A stretch of 64,000 nt of DNA from JBCCMQ01 sp039179985 (GCA_039179985.1 JBCDED010000002.1:31933-95932), one strand, 5' to 3'. Positions 24,393-33,028 are shown, counted from the first letter of the stretch. Notes: generated from the letters alone by a model not told the origin. A program made the numbers and translations.

Positions 24393-26552
24393 ATGCAAGA
24401 ACCAGAGATCACCTCCGATCTGATAGACGCACATGGGCTGAAATCCGACGAGTACGACAAGATCCTTGAGCTGCTGGGTCGCACACCCAGCTTCACGGAA
24501 CTCGGCATCTTCTCGGCCATGTGGAACGAACACTGCTCCTACAAATCGTCCAAGAAGTGGTTGCGCACGCTGCCCACCGAGGGCCCGCAGGTGATTTGCG
24601 GGCCGGGCGAGAACGCTGGGATCGTCGATATCGGCGACGGTCAGGCAGTGGTCTTCAAGATGGAAAGCCATAACCACCCGTCCTACATCGAACCCTACCA
24701 GGGCGCGGCCACGGGCGTGGGCGGTATCCTGCGCGATGTGTTCACCATGGGCGCCCGTCCCATCGCCGCAATGAACGCGCTGAGTTTCGGTGAGATCGAT
24801 CATCCGAAGACAAAGAGCCTCGTTTCGGGTGTCGTGGCGGGGATCGGCGGTTACGGAAACTGCTTCGGCGTTCCGACGGTCGGTGGCGAAACCCGGTTCC
24901 ACCCGGCCTATAACGGCAACTGCCTGGTGAACGCCTTTGCTGCAGGTCTCGTGAAGACCGACAGTATCTTTTATTCTGCCGCCTCGGGCGTTGGCATGCC
25001 GGTCGTCTACCTCGGCGCCAAGACGGGCCGCGACGGTGTTGGTGGCGCGACCATGGCCAGTGCAGAATTCGACGACACCATCGAGGAAAAACGCCCCACG
25101 GTGCAGGTGGGCGATCCCTTTACCGAAAAGCGCCTGCTCGAAGCCTGCCTTGAGCTGATGGCCAGCGGGGCCGTCATCTCGATTCAGGATATGGGCGCTG
25201 CGGGTCTGACCTGTTCGGCCGTCGAGATGGGCGACAAGGGCGGGCTTGGCGTGCGGCTGAACCTCGACGCAGTGCCGACGCGCGAAGACGGCATGACCGC
25301 CTACGAGATGATGCTGTCGGAAAGCCAGGAGCGTATGCTTATGGTGCTGCGGCCCGAAAAGGAGGCCGAGGCCAAGGCGATCTTCGAGAAATGGGACCTC
25401 GACTTTGCCGTGGTCGGCGAGACACTTGCCGAAGACCGGTTCCTCGTTGTTCATGGCAATGAGACAAAGGCGGATCTGCCGCTAAAAGCCCTGTCGGGGA
25501 CGGCGCCGGAGTACGACCGACCCTGGGTTGAGACACCGGCGCCCGAAGACATGGCCGATGTGCCCGGGATTGACCCGGTGGACGGTCTGAAAGCGCTGAT
25601 CTCCAGCCCCAACTATGCGAATAAGTCATGGGTCTTTGAGCAATACGACCAGTCTGTTATGGGCGACACGCTGCGCCTGCCCGGGCAGGGCGCGGGCATT
25701 GTCCGCGTGCACGGGACCGATAAGGCGCTTGCCTTCACCTCGGATGTCACACCACGCTACGTGGCAGCCAATCCTTTCGAGGGCGGGAAACAGGCAGTGG
25801 CCAAGGCCTACCGCAATCTTTGCGCGGCGGGTGCGCGGCCCCTTGCGAGTACGGACAACCTAAACTTCGGCAACCCCGAAAAGCCGGAGATCATGGGGCA
25901 GTTCGTCGGCGCCATCAAAGGCATAGGCGCGGCCTGCGCAGCGCTCGATATGCCGATCGTCTCGGGCAACGTGAGCCTATACAACGAGACCGATGGCACC
26001 CCGATCCTGCCCACGCCCACCATCGGCGCCGTCGGTCTGATCGCCGCCGCAGAAGAGCCCATAGGCAGCGTTCCGACACCGGACTGTCTGGCCATCGTGG
26101 TCGGCGAAACCCTTGGGCATCTGGGGCAGTCGGCCCTTTTGTGGGAGGTCTTCGGCCGCAGCGATGGTGATGCCCCTGTCGTGGACCTCGACGCCGAACG
26201 TGCGGCCGGTGAATTTATCCGCGAACATCGTGACTGGATCACGGCCGCGACGGACATTTCCGATGGCGGTCTGGCGATGGCGGCCTTTGAAATGGCCGCG
26301 GCAGCAGGCATCGGCGTGACCCTCGACCCGGGTGATACGCCCACACTTTTTGGCGAAGATCAGGGCAGGTATCTTGTCGCGGCGGGCTTTGATGCTGCCG
26401 AGGCGCTCGTGGTCGCAGCGGGCCAGGCGGGCGTGATGATACACACGGTCGGGCACTTCGGGGGCGAAGACTTCTCTGCCGGTCGTGTCTCAACATCCAT
26501 GGCGCATCTGACCGATATCTGGCAGGCGAGCTTTGCAGCCGCCATCGGGTAA
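24393..26552 (+). CDS. purL: Phosphoribosylformylglycinamidine synthase subunit PurL
   Basis: A 719-residue small-type PurL that makes formylglycinamidine ribonucleotide in purine synthesis. It needs PurQ and PurS, encoded elsewhere. The N-terminus has ELGIFSAMWNEHCSYKSSKK, followed by the two repeated AIRS-like ATP-binding halves (KMESHNHPSYIEPYQGAATG near residue 90; LNFGNPEKPEIMGQF near 490). AGGGGA precedes the ATG. bolA and grxD follow on the same strand, an arrangement common in alphaproteobacteria. Confidence 0.97.
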   Translation: MQEPEITSDLIDAHGLKSDEYDKILELLGRTPSFTELGIFSAMWNEHCSYKSSKKWLRTLPTEGPQVICGPGENAGIVDIGDGQAVVFKMESHNHPSYIEPYQGAATGVGGILRDVFTMGARPIAAMNALSFGEIDHPKTKSLVSGVVAGIGGYGNCFGVPTVGGETRFHPAYNGNCLVNAFAAGLVKTDSIFYSAASGVGMPVVYLGAKTGRDGVGGATMASAEFDDTIEEKRPTVQVGDPFTEKRLLEACLELMASGAVISIQDMGAAGLTCSAVEMGDKGGLGVRLNLDAVPTREDGMTAYEMMLSESQERMLMVLRPEKEAEAKAIFEKWDLDFAVVGETLAEDRFLVVHGNETKADLPLKALSGTAPEYDRPWVETPAPEDMADVPGIDPVDGLKALISSPNYANKSWVFEQYDQSVMGDTLRLPGQGAGIVRVHGTDKALAFTSDVTPRYVAANPFEGGKQAVAKAYRNLCAAGARPLASTDNLNFGNPEKPEIMGQFVGAIKGIGAACAALDMPIVSGNVSLYNETDGTPILPTPTIGAVGLIAAAEEPIGSVPTPDCLAIVVGETLGHLGQSALLWEVFGRSDGDAPVVDLDAERAAGEFIREHRDWITAATDISDGGLAMAAFEMAAAAGIGVTLDPGDTPTLFGEDQGRYLVAAGFDAAEALVVAAGQAGVMIHTVGHFGGEDFSAGRVSTSMAHLTDIWQASFAAAIG

Positions 26553-26614
26553 TCTTGCGGCCCGGGCCCTCCAGCCTTAATCTTGAAACGGAACGACAGA
26601 GGATTTTCTGCCCG

Positions 26615-26851
26615 ATGCCCATGCACGCCCAAGAAATCGAAACCTTGCTGCGGGAGAGTTTTCCCGACGCCCAGATTGTCGTGGAAGGCAGCGACGGGGT
26701 GCATATGTCGGCCATGGTCATCGACGAGAGCTTTCGGGGAAAGAACCGCGTGCAGCAACAGCGGGCCGTTTATGCGGCGCTGAAGGGCAAGATGGACGGT
26801 CCCAATGGCGAGCTTCACGCGCTTGCGCTGACGACCAAGGCTCCTGATTGA
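26615..26851 (+). CDS. bolA: BolA family protein
   Basis: A 78-residue BolA-like protein with the class II KH-like fold (EIETLLRESFPDAQIVVEG, HMSAMVIDESFRGKNRVQQQR, ending HALALTTK). The conserved RxxxQ region and C-terminal His that bind a [2Fe-2S] cluster with a monothiol glutaredoxin are present. The ATG at 26615 gives the normal length with AGAGGA 11 nt upstream; an upstream TTG frame extension does not resemble the family. The partner glutaredoxin gene follows at 26968, supporting a joint role in iron-sulfur cluster trafficking or iron sensing. Confidence 0.93.
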   Translation: MPMHAQEIETLLRESFPDAQIVVEGSDGVHMSAMVIDESFRGKNRVQQQRAVYAALKGKMDGPNGELHALALTTKAPD

Positions 26852-26967
26852 CGGCCACCACGCTGATCTAACGGCAACAATCGCGCAATATTGCCCCGTC
26901 AGTCTGGAAGTCGGCAGGGCCCGATCCTATCTTCGGACAAACTTTTGGATTGCCGGGGACCGAAACC

Positions 26968-27327
26968 ATGACCGCAGAGACACAGATCAAAGATGCCGTC
27001 ACGTCGAACGACGTCGTCCTCTTCATGAAGGGCACCAAGACGATGCCCCAGTGCGGGTTTTCGTCCCGCGTGGCCGGCGTTCTGAACTTCATGGGCGTCG
27101 AGTTCCATGATGTGAACGTTCTGGAAGACGACGACATCCGCCAGGGCATCAAGGACTTTTCCGACTGGCCCACTATTCCGCAGCTCTACGTGAAGGGCGA
27201 ATTCGTGGGTGGTTGCGATATCATCACCGAGATGACGCTGTCGGGTGAGCTTGACCAGATGCTCGAAGACAATGGTGTCACCTTCGACAAGGCAGCGGCG
27301 GATAAGATCCGCGAAGCAAACGCCTGA
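26968..27327 (+). CDS. grxD: Monothiol glutaredoxin Grx4 type
   Basis: A 119-residue monothiol glutaredoxin with the CGFS active site (MPQCGFSSRVAGVL, about residues 29-42), the WPTIPQLYVKGEFVGG glutathione-binding segment and GGCDI. It binds and transfers [2Fe-2S] clusters, typically as a heterodimer with BolA. The ATG at 26968 is preferred over an upstream TTG. The 116-nt gap from bolA contains a 10-bp perfect palindrome GCAATATTGC (26885-26894) and may hold a promoter, so it need not be cotranscribed with bolA. Confidence 0.96.
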   Translation: MTAETQIKDAVTSNDVVLFMKGTKTMPQCGFSSRVAGVLNFMGVEFHDVNVLEDDDIRQGIKDFSDWPTIPQLYVKGEFVGGCDIITEMTLSGELDQMLEDNGVTFDKAAADKIREANA

Positions 27328-27458
27328 CCGGACCGGGTGGCTGCCCCGGGGTGCAATTCGGACACCGGGGCGTCTCTTCTCAGAATCCCCCGCACCCCGG
27401 TGCCCTGCTGAAATACGCGGATTTCAGGGGTCAATCCTGACACGGCACGCCCCGCCGC

Positions 27459-27478
27459 AAAAGTAAGGGAATCCCTAC
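27459..27478 (-). terminator. Weak intrinsic terminator after zapA
   Basis: Read on the minus strand, GTAGGG pairs with CCC(T)TAC with one bulged base and a 3-nt loop, then TTTT follows. It begins 13 nt past the zapA stop. The stem is short, so it is only a candidate. Confidence 0.35.
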
Positions 27479-27490
27479 TCGCGCGGGTCG

Positions 27491-27883
27491 CTACGCCTGT
27501 TCCGAAAGCCCGTCGAGCAGATCCGCCACCGCCTCGCTGCGGTCCGCAAGGTCCACCAGGCGCTCTGTCACGCCCTCGCTGTCCGCGCTTCCGGATTCAA
27601 CCTTGGCATTCACCCGGCTGCGTAGCTCTGCGATCAGGGTGTCCTGCGCCGACAGCTTTTCGTCAAGTTCCTTGGTCCTGTCGTCAAGGCCCGCGGTCTT
27701 GTCGGCCAGCATCAGCGCCGCCATGAGCAACATCCGCGCCTCGGGCAGCCGGCCCATCTGGTTCGTCAGCGCCGTGGCCTCAATGTCAAGCAACTGCGCT
27801 GCGGCCTGAAGAAAGTGCTCTTCGCCTTCCTGGCAGGCGACCTCGAAAACCCGGCCACCAATGGAGATTTCGACTTCAGGCAC
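27491..27883 (-). CDS. zapA: Cell division protein ZapA
   Basis: A 130-residue ZapA-like protein that crosslinks FtsZ filaments at the division ring. The N-terminal beta part is VEISIGGRVFEVAC and the conserved helix is HFLQAAAQLLDIEATAL with the MLLMAALMLADK stretch; the C-terminal part forms a coiled coil. I start at the GTG (27883) because GAGGAGG lies 6 nt upstream; a TTG at 27898 inside that region is less likely. The start lies within the end of the upstream coiled-coil gene (8-nt overlap), so the two are coupled. Confidence 0.88.
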   Translation of the reverse strand: MPEVEISIGGRVFEVACQEGEEHFLQAAAQLLDIEATALTNQMGRLPEARMLLMAALMLADKTAGLDDRTKELDEKLSAQDTLIAELRSRVNAKVESGSADSEGVTERLVDLADRSEAVADLLDGLSEQA

Positions 27884-28352
27884 TCTGCGCCTCCTCAATC
27901 ATCGGGCCGAGCTCTGCAATCATATCTTCGACTTCCGCCGCATCCGCTGCCCGCGCGGCGCGCATAGCCTCAAGTTCAACCATCATCGACGTATTCACCA
28001 GATGGGCATCTCCGACCATCGACCGATTGGCCTCGGTCAGGCGCGCCACTTGATCGCGCAGTTGTTCGATCGTTGCGCGCATCTTCTGATGAAGCTTGTT
28101 GCGCTCGGTCTCGGCGGTTTTCGCAATCCGAAGCGATTGCTCAAGCTGTGCGACTTGGTTCTCCTGGCGGTCTTTCAGGGCCTTTACCCGTTCGATAAGC
28201 TGCGAGTTCGTCGTTCGCTCATCTTCAAGCTGCGCCCTCAGCGCCGCCGCCTCATCTTCGCCGTCGGGTTCAGCGGGCAGCCGTGCTGCCGCCGCCTCGA
28301 TCCGGTCGAGTGCCGCCCGGATCCGCGCCTCTAGGGGATCAAACTCACTCAT
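27876..28352 (-). CDS. Conserved coiled-coil protein coupled to zapA
   Basis: A 158-residue acidic, mostly helical protein without signal peptide or membrane segment. Heptad-rich coiled coil spans roughly residues 35-110 (AAALRAQLEDERTTNSQLIE, QVAQLEQSLRIAKTAETERN). The first 30 residues predict one amphipathic helix (FDPLEARIRAALDRIEAA). I do not recognise a named family. Its 8-nt overlap with zapA and its coiled coil suggest a partner of ZapA at the Z-ring, perhaps doing the job of ZapB; that is inference. Start is the ATG at 28352; residues further upstream in frame do not look coding. Confidence 0.75.
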   Translation of the reverse strand: MSEFDPLEARIRAALDRIEAAAARLPAEPDGEDEAAALRAQLEDERTTNSQLIERVKALKDRQENQVAQLEQSLRIAKTAETERNKLHQKMRATIEQLRDQVARLTEANRSMVGDAHLVNTSMMVELEAMRAARAADAAEVEDMIAELGPMIEEAQSA

Positions 28353-28393
28353 CACACCGTCCTCGCCAATTCTTGCTTGGGGCCGAGTGAATC

Positions 28394-28418
28394 GATCCGC
28401 TTCGAACAGAAGCGAATC
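28394..28418. promoter_or_regulatory. Imperfect inverted repeat in the zapA-tkt divergent region
   Basis: CGCTTC (28398-28403) and GAAGCG (28409-28414) flank a 5-nt centre, and after one mismatch GAT and ATC extend the arms to 28394 and 28418. It lies 42 nt before the coiled-coil/zapA start and about 200 nt before tkt, so it could be an operator for either side. No known regulator is assigned. Confidence 0.35.
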
Positions 28419-28539
28419 GCGCACCCAGCTAAAGTTCTGGCAGTCTAAACACTTCGGCCCGTATTTTCGCCAGTGTCGGCCATATTTTACCCGCCAATCA
28501 CGCGCACAAGGACCGGAGAAACGGCAAAGCCACCTTGTC

Positions 28540-28567
28540 TTGCACTTCCCATCTCTGCTGCTATCAC
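28540..28567 (+). promoter_or_regulatory. Probable tkt promoter
   Basis: TTGCAC (28540-28545), a 16-nt spacer and TATCAC (28562-28567) lie 36 nt before the ATG at 28603. Fit to the sigma-70-type consensus is moderate. Confidence 0.4.
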
Positions 28568-28602
28568 GCCGCAAAGAGCGCAGACCGGCCGACAAGAGAG
28601 GA

Positions 28603-30627
28603 ATGACCGCAGTGGATATCGAACAGCTGAAAAAAGCGCACCCGGAACACTGGCGCAAGGCCGCCGCGATCCGCACGCTCACGCTCGATGCAGTGGCCGC
28701 CGCGAATTCTGGTCATTCCGGAATGCCAATGGGCATGGCCGATGTCGCCACGGTGCTTTTTGAAAAGCACCTCAAATTCGATGCCTCGGCGCCGCATTGG
28801 CCGGACCGCGACCGCTTTATCCTCTCAGCGGGTCATGGGTCGATGCTGCTTTACTCGCTGCTCTACCTCACCGGCTATGCCGACATGACGCTGGAGCAGA
28901 TCAAGAACTTCCGCCAGTGGGGCGCCATCACCGCGGGGCATCCGGAGTACGGCCACGCCACTGGCGTTGAGACGACAACCGGCCCCCTCGGGCAGGGCAT
29001 CGCGAATTCGGTCGGCTTCGCGCTGGCCGAAGAGATGCTGCGTGCCCAACACGGCAAGAAGATCGTCGATCACCACACCTATGTGATCGCGGGCGATGGC
29101 TGCTTGATGGAAGGCGTCAGCCAAGAGGCGATTGCGCTCGCCGGTCGCCAGCAGCTGTCGCATCTGATTGTTTTCTGGGACGACAACGGGATTACGATCG
29201 ACGGCAAAGTCGAGCTTGCCGACCGCACGGATCAGGCAGCGCGGTTCAAGGCCTCGGGCTGGGCGGTGATCGAATGCGACGGCCACGACCCCGATGAGAT
29301 CGACGACGCCATCACCCAGGCCAAAAAGCAGACCAAGCCCACGCTCATAGCCTGCACGTCCAACATCGCGCTTGGCTCTTCGGCGCAGGACACCGCCAAA
29401 GGGCACGGCGCCTTGACCGATGCGCAGCTGATTGCCGACACCAAGGCGGTCTATGAATGGGACCACGCGCCTTTCGTTATTCCGGCCGACGTGAAAGCGG
29501 CATGGGAGGCCATCGGCGCCCGCGGCGCAGAAGAGCGCGCCGCGTGGGAGGCGCGTTTTGGCGCGCTCAGCGAACGCAAGCGCGCCGAGTTCGACCGAGC
29601 CCTGGCCGCCGAAGTTCCCGCGAAGCTGGCGAGCAGCATCCGCAAGCTCAAGCGTCAGATCGCCGATGAGCAGCCCAAGGTCGCCACGCGCAAGTCCTCG
29701 GAAATGACGCTGGGCGTGATCAACGAAATTATGCCCGAGACAATCGGCGGTTCGGCGGACCTGACGGGCTCCAACAACACACTAACCCCGGATCTGGGTA
29801 TCCACACCCCCGAGAACCGCAAGGGTCGCTACGTCCACTACGGCATCCGCGAACACGGAATGGCCGCAGCCATGAACGGCATCGCGCTGCACGGCGGTCT
29901 GCGCCCCTATGGCGGGACCTTCATGTGCTTCACCGACTACGCCCGCCCGGCCATGCGGCTCTCGGCGCTGATGGGGATCGGACCGGTCTATGTGATGACC
30001 CACGATTCCATCGGCCTTGGCGAAGACGGCCCAACGCACCAGCCGGTGGAACATCTGGCGATGATGCGCGCCACGCCGAACACGCTGGTCTTCCGACCCG
30101 CGGATACGGCGGAAACGGCGGAAGCCTGGGAAATCGCGCTGTCGCGGCCGGACATCCCCTCGGTGATCTGCCTTTCGCGCCAGGGACTGCCGACCGTGCG
30201 GACCGAGTACAAATCGAAGAACCTGACCGAGCAGGGCGCCTATGTGCTGGCCGACGCCGAGGGCAAGCGGCAGGCGATCCTGCTCGCAACGGGCTCGGAA
30301 GTGTCGGTCGCGCTGGCGGCACGTGACATTCTTCAGGCCGAAGGCATCGGAACGCGGGTGGTCTCCATGCCATCGTGGGAGCTTTTTGCCGAACAGCCCG
30401 AAACGGTTCGCCGCCGGGTCCTGCCCGCGGGGCCCGTGCGCGTGGCTATCGAGGCCGGAGTCCAGATGGGCTGGGACCGCTGGCTTTTGGGCGAAAGGGG
30501 TCGCCGGGACAAATCCGGCTTTGTGGGCATGACCGGTTTCGGCGCATCGGCCCCGGCAGGAACCCTGTTCAAAGAGTTTGGGATTACGCCCGAGGTGACG
30601 GCCCAGAAGGTGCGCGACCTTCTCTAG
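28603..30627 (+). CDS. tkt: Transketolase
   Basis: A 674-residue transketolase (pentose phosphate pathway and gluconeogenic carbon flow). N-terminal thiamine-diphosphate part: AANSGHSGMPMGMAD (substrate histidine near residue 30), GPLGQGIANSVG and GDGCLMEGVSQEA; central pyrimidine domain: GIREHGMAAAMNGIALHGG; C-terminal domain: VRVAIEAGVQMGWDRW. The frame is open far upstream, but family similarity begins here. An in-frame GTG at 28612 is an alternative start with better spacing from AGAGAGG. gap follows after a small membrane-protein gene, giving a carbon-metabolism cluster. Confidence 0.97.
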   Translation: MTAVDIEQLKKAHPEHWRKAAAIRTLTLDAVAAANSGHSGMPMGMADVATVLFEKHLKFDASAPHWPDRDRFILSAGHGSMLLYSLLYLTGYADMTLEQIKNFRQWGAITAGHPEYGHATGVETTTGPLGQGIANSVGFALAEEMLRAQHGKKIVDHHTYVIAGDGCLMEGVSQEAIALAGRQQLSHLIVFWDDNGITIDGKVELADRTDQAARFKASGWAVIECDGHDPDEIDDAITQAKKQTKPTLIACTSNIALGSSAQDTAKGHGALTDAQLIADTKAVYEWDHAPFVIPADVKAAWEAIGARGAEERAAWEARFGALSERKRAEFDRALAAEVPAKLASSIRKLKRQIADEQPKVATRKSSEMTLGVINEIMPETIGGSADLTGSNNTLTPDLGIHTPENRKGRYVHYGIREHGMAAAMNGIALHGGLRPYGGTFMCFTDYARPAMRLSALMGIGPVYVMTHDSIGLGEDGPTHQPVEHLAMMRATPNTLVFRPADTAETAEAWEIALSRPDIPSVICLSRQGLPTVRTEYKSKNLTEQGAYVLADAEGKRQAILLATGSEVSVALAARDILQAEGIGTRVVSMPSWELFAEQPETVRRRVLPAGPVRVAIEAGVQMGWDRWLLGERGRRDKSGFVGMTGFGASAPAGTLFKEFGITPEVTAQKVRDLL

Positions 30628-30686
30628 GGTCCGAGCCGCGATGCTCAGATCACAGGAGGCGCACGCATGACGCGGCGAACCGGACC

Positions 30687-30830
30687 CTGACGAACCCCAT
30701 CGCGACGGCACTCGGCGCGCTGGTTCTGGTGCTGCTGGCGGTCGACATCCTGGTTTTTTCGGGCGCCGGATCGGTTTTTCTGGGCAAGAAGCTGTTTGCG
30801 CTTTTTGACTGGATGGCCTTCTGGCGGTAA
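30687..30830 (+). CDS. Small membrane protein (47 aa) between tkt and gap, unusual start
   Basis: The frame from 30687 encodes TNPIATALGALVLVLL, AVDILVFSGAGSVFLGKK and LFALFDWMAFWR: one hydrophobic helix and an aromatic-basic C-terminus. I recall short proteins of this type (about 47 residues, starting MTNP) next to gap in roseobacters. Here the codon at the expected ATG is CTG. The strong AGGAGG site (30654-30659) instead serves the ATG at 30667, which is in another frame and reads only 7 codons to the TGA at 30688-30690, overlapping the CTG. Either CTG initiation by coupling, a frameshift, or a sequence error explains this. Function unknown. Confidence 0.55.
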   Translation: MTNPIATALGALVLVLLAVDILVFSGAGSVFLGKKLFALFDWMAFWR

Positions 30831-30846
30831 AGGCCTTCGGGACAGG

Positions 30847-30883
30847 TTGACTCTGGCGTCGAGATAGTCTGTTAGCGGTAACA
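30847..30883 (+). promoter_or_regulatory. gap promoter with CceR-like LacI-family operator
   Basis: TTGACT (30847-30852), a 17-nt spacer and TGTTAG (30870-30875) form a promoter candidate 40 nt before gap. The -10 overlaps a near-palindrome TGTTAGCGGTAACA (30870-30883), one base from the GTTAGCGCTAAC-type palindrome that I recall for CceR, the LacI-family regulator of central carbon metabolism in Rhodobacter relatives. Binding here would repress gap. Confidence 0.55.
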
Positions 30884-30914
30884 ACGACGCCAGCCACGCA
30901 GAGGAAATTCGATC

Positions 30915-31916
30915 ATGGCCGTGAAAGTCGCAATCAACGGATTTGGACGTATTGGACGCAACGTGTTGCGCGGGATCATCGAGTCGGGACGCACCGACAT
31001 CGAGGTTGTCGCCATCAACGATCTGGGACCGGTAGACACCAACGCGCATCTTCTGCGCTACGACAGTGTGCATGGCCGCTTTCCGGCCGAGGTCACCACG
31101 ACCGACAGCACCATCGACGTGGGCCGCGGCCCGATCAACGTGACAGCCGAGCGCAACCCGGCCGATCTGCCCTGGGACGGGGTCGATGTGGCGTTGGAAT
31201 GCACCGGCATCTTCACTGCGCGCGACAAGGCTGCCGTTCATCTAGAAAACGGATCCAAGCGTGTGCTGATCTCGGCGCCCGGCGCAAATTCGGACAAGAC
31301 CATCGTCTTCGGCGTGAACGATGATGCGCTGACCGCCGAGGATACGGTCGTTTCCAATGCTTCCTGCACCACAAACTGCCTCAGCCCGGTGGCCAAGGTG
31401 CTGCACGATGCCATCGGCATGACACGCGGCTTCATGACGACGATCCACAGCTACACCGGCGACCAGCCGACGCTCGACACCATGCACAAGGATCTCTACC
31501 GCGCCCGTGCCGCGGCGATGTCGATGATCCCGACCTCGACAGGGGCAGCCAAAGCCGTGGGTCTCGTACTGCCGGAACTCGCCGGCAAGCTTGACGGTGT
31601 TGCGATCCGCGTCCCGACACCGAACGTGTCCGTGGTGGATCTGACGTTCGAAGCCGCCCGCGACACCACCGCCGAAGAGATCAACGACGCCATCCGCGTG
31701 GCCGCCGACGGCCCGCTGAAGGGAATTCTGGGCTACACCGACGACAAGCTCGTCAGCATGGACTTCAACCATGACCCCCATTCGTCCATTTTCCACACCG
31801 ACCAGACCAAGGTTATGGAAGGCACCATGTGCCGGGTACTGAGCTGGTACGACAACGAATGGGGCTTCTCGAACCGCATGGCCGACACCGCCGTTGCCAT
31901 GGGCAAGCTGATCTGA
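30915..31916 (+). CDS. gap: Glyceraldehyde-3-phosphate dehydrogenase, type I
   Basis: A 333-residue GAPDH that interconverts glyceraldehyde 3-phosphate and 1,3-bisphosphoglycerate. The NAD fold begins with VAINGFGRIGRNVLRGI, the catalytic cysteine is in SNASCTTNCL (about 150-159), and the C-terminus has WYDNEWGFSNRM. GAGGAAATTCGATC precedes the ATG. It lies downstream of tkt and has its own promoter with a CceR-like operator, which would tie it to gluconeogenic/glycolytic control. A hairpin terminator follows 25 nt after the stop. Confidence 0.97.
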   Translation: MAVKVAINGFGRIGRNVLRGIIESGRTDIEVVAINDLGPVDTNAHLLRYDSVHGRFPAEVTTTDSTIDVGRGPINVTAERNPADLPWDGVDVALECTGIFTARDKAAVHLENGSKRVLISAPGANSDKTIVFGVNDDALTAEDTVVSNASCTTNCLSPVAKVLHDAIGMTRGFMTTIHSYTGDQPTLDTMHKDLYRARAAAMSMIPTSTGAAKAVGLVLPELAGKLDGVAIRVPTPNVSVVDLTFEAARDTTAEEINDAIRVAADGPLKGILGYTDDKLVSMDFNHDPHSSIFHTDQTKVMEGTMCRVLSWYDNEWGFSNRMADTAVAMGKLI

Positions 31917-31940
31917 AGAAGTCTCTCTTTGGCATTGCCG

Positions 31941-31972
31941 GAACCGGGGCGCGCAGCGCGCCGGTTCTTTGC
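31941..31972 (+). terminator. gap terminator
   Basis: GAACCGG (31941-31947) pairs with CCGGTTC (31961-31967), and the stem continues inward through GCGCG/CGCGC with a small bulge. It is followed by TTTGCTT. The stem is strong but the T-tract is interrupted. Confidence 0.6.
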
Positions 31973-32062
31973 TTGTCGGCAGAGGCGCGACACAATTGTG
32001 TTGCTTTTGACTTCTAGCGTGCCCCCGGTAGCGCTGGACGGGAACCCCGGGGGAATAGATCC

Positions 32063-33028
32063 ATGGCCGACGAAGACGAGAACCACGTAGAAGAGCTGCG
32101 TCAAGCGATCCTTGAGGCCGAGGCGAGTGGCCCGGCCTCCGACTGGCTGGCGGATGAACTGGCCGATACGCTCGACGAAGACTACGAGCTAGAGATCTCC
32201 GAGCCTGCGCTGTCGATGGAAATCCGGCGCATCTACCGCAAGTCGCGGCCCGCCGGGATCGATCGCGGCACCTATTTCCGCGAACTTCTGAGGCTCCAGT
32301 CCGAACTGATCAAGCTGCAAGATTGGGTGCAGCACAAAGGCGAGAAGATCGTGGTAATCTTCGAAGGCCGCGACAGCGCCGGCAAGGGCGGGGTGATCAA
32401 GCGGATCACCCAGCGCCTCAACCCGCGTGTCGTGCGCACAGTTGCCCTGCCCGCTCCGTCGGACCGCGAAAAGACACAGTGGTATTTCCAGCGCTACGTG
32501 CCGCACCTACCCGCGGGCGGCGAAATGGTTCTGTTCGACCGCTCCTGGTACAACCGTTCGGGTGTCGAGCGGGTCATGGGCTTCGCCACCGAGGATCAGG
32601 TGGAACAGTTTTTCAACGACGTGCCCGAGTTTGAGCGGATGCTGGTGCGATCGGGGATCCGGCTGATCAAGTACTGGTTCTCGATCACCGATGAAGAACA
32701 GCAGATGCGCTTCCTGATGCGCATCCACGATCCGCTGAAGCAGTGGAAACTGAGCCCTATGGATTTGCAGAGCCGTGTCCGCTGGGAAGATTACACGAAA
32801 GCGAAGGAAGACACATTCGCGCGCACGAACATCCCCGAGGCGCCGTGGTACATCGTCCAGGGTAACGACAAGAAGCGGGCGCGCCTCAACTGCATCAGCC
32901 ACCTACTGGCGCAGGTCCCCTATGAGCCCGTGCCACACGAAGACATTCAGCTGCCCGAGCGCGTGCACAACTCAGAATACGAGCGCGCGGTCCTGCCGCC
33001 GGATCTCTATGTCCCGGAACGTTTCTAG
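32063..33028 (+). CDS. ppk2: Polyphosphate kinase 2
   Basis: A 321-residue PPK2-family kinase that moves phosphate between polyphosphate and nucleoside di- or monophosphates. The Walker A loop is IFEGRDSAGKGGVIKRI (about 96-112), Walker B/lid signatures are FDRSWYNRSGVERVMGF (about 157-173), and a WEDYTKAKEDTFARTN segment follows. About 60 acidic residues precede the core. Length and single domain suit class I PPK2, often NDP kinases; nucleotide preference cannot be read off. Monocistronic by position: terminator before, and a convergent small ORF after. Confidence 0.93.
   Translation: MADEDENHVEELRQAILEAEASGPASDWLADELADTLDEDYELEISEPALSMEIRRIYRKSRPAGIDRGTYFRELLRLQSELIKLQDWVQHKGEKIVVIFEGRDSAGKGGVIKRITQRLNPRVVRTVALPAPSDREKTQWYFQRYVPHLPAGGEMVLFDRSWYNRSGVERVMGFATEDQVEQFFNDVPEFERMLVRSGIRLIKYWFSITDEEQQMRFLMRIHDPLKQWKLSPMDLQSRVRWEDYTKAKEDTFARTNIPEAPWYIVQGNDKKRARLNCISHLLAQVPYEPVPHEDIQLPERVHNSEYERAVLPPDLYVPERF

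Noticed and set aside
28096..28602. Upstream extension of tkt (about 170 residues)
   Set aside because: It crosses the divergent coiled-coil gene and the promoter region; similarity to transketolase begins only at 28603-28612.
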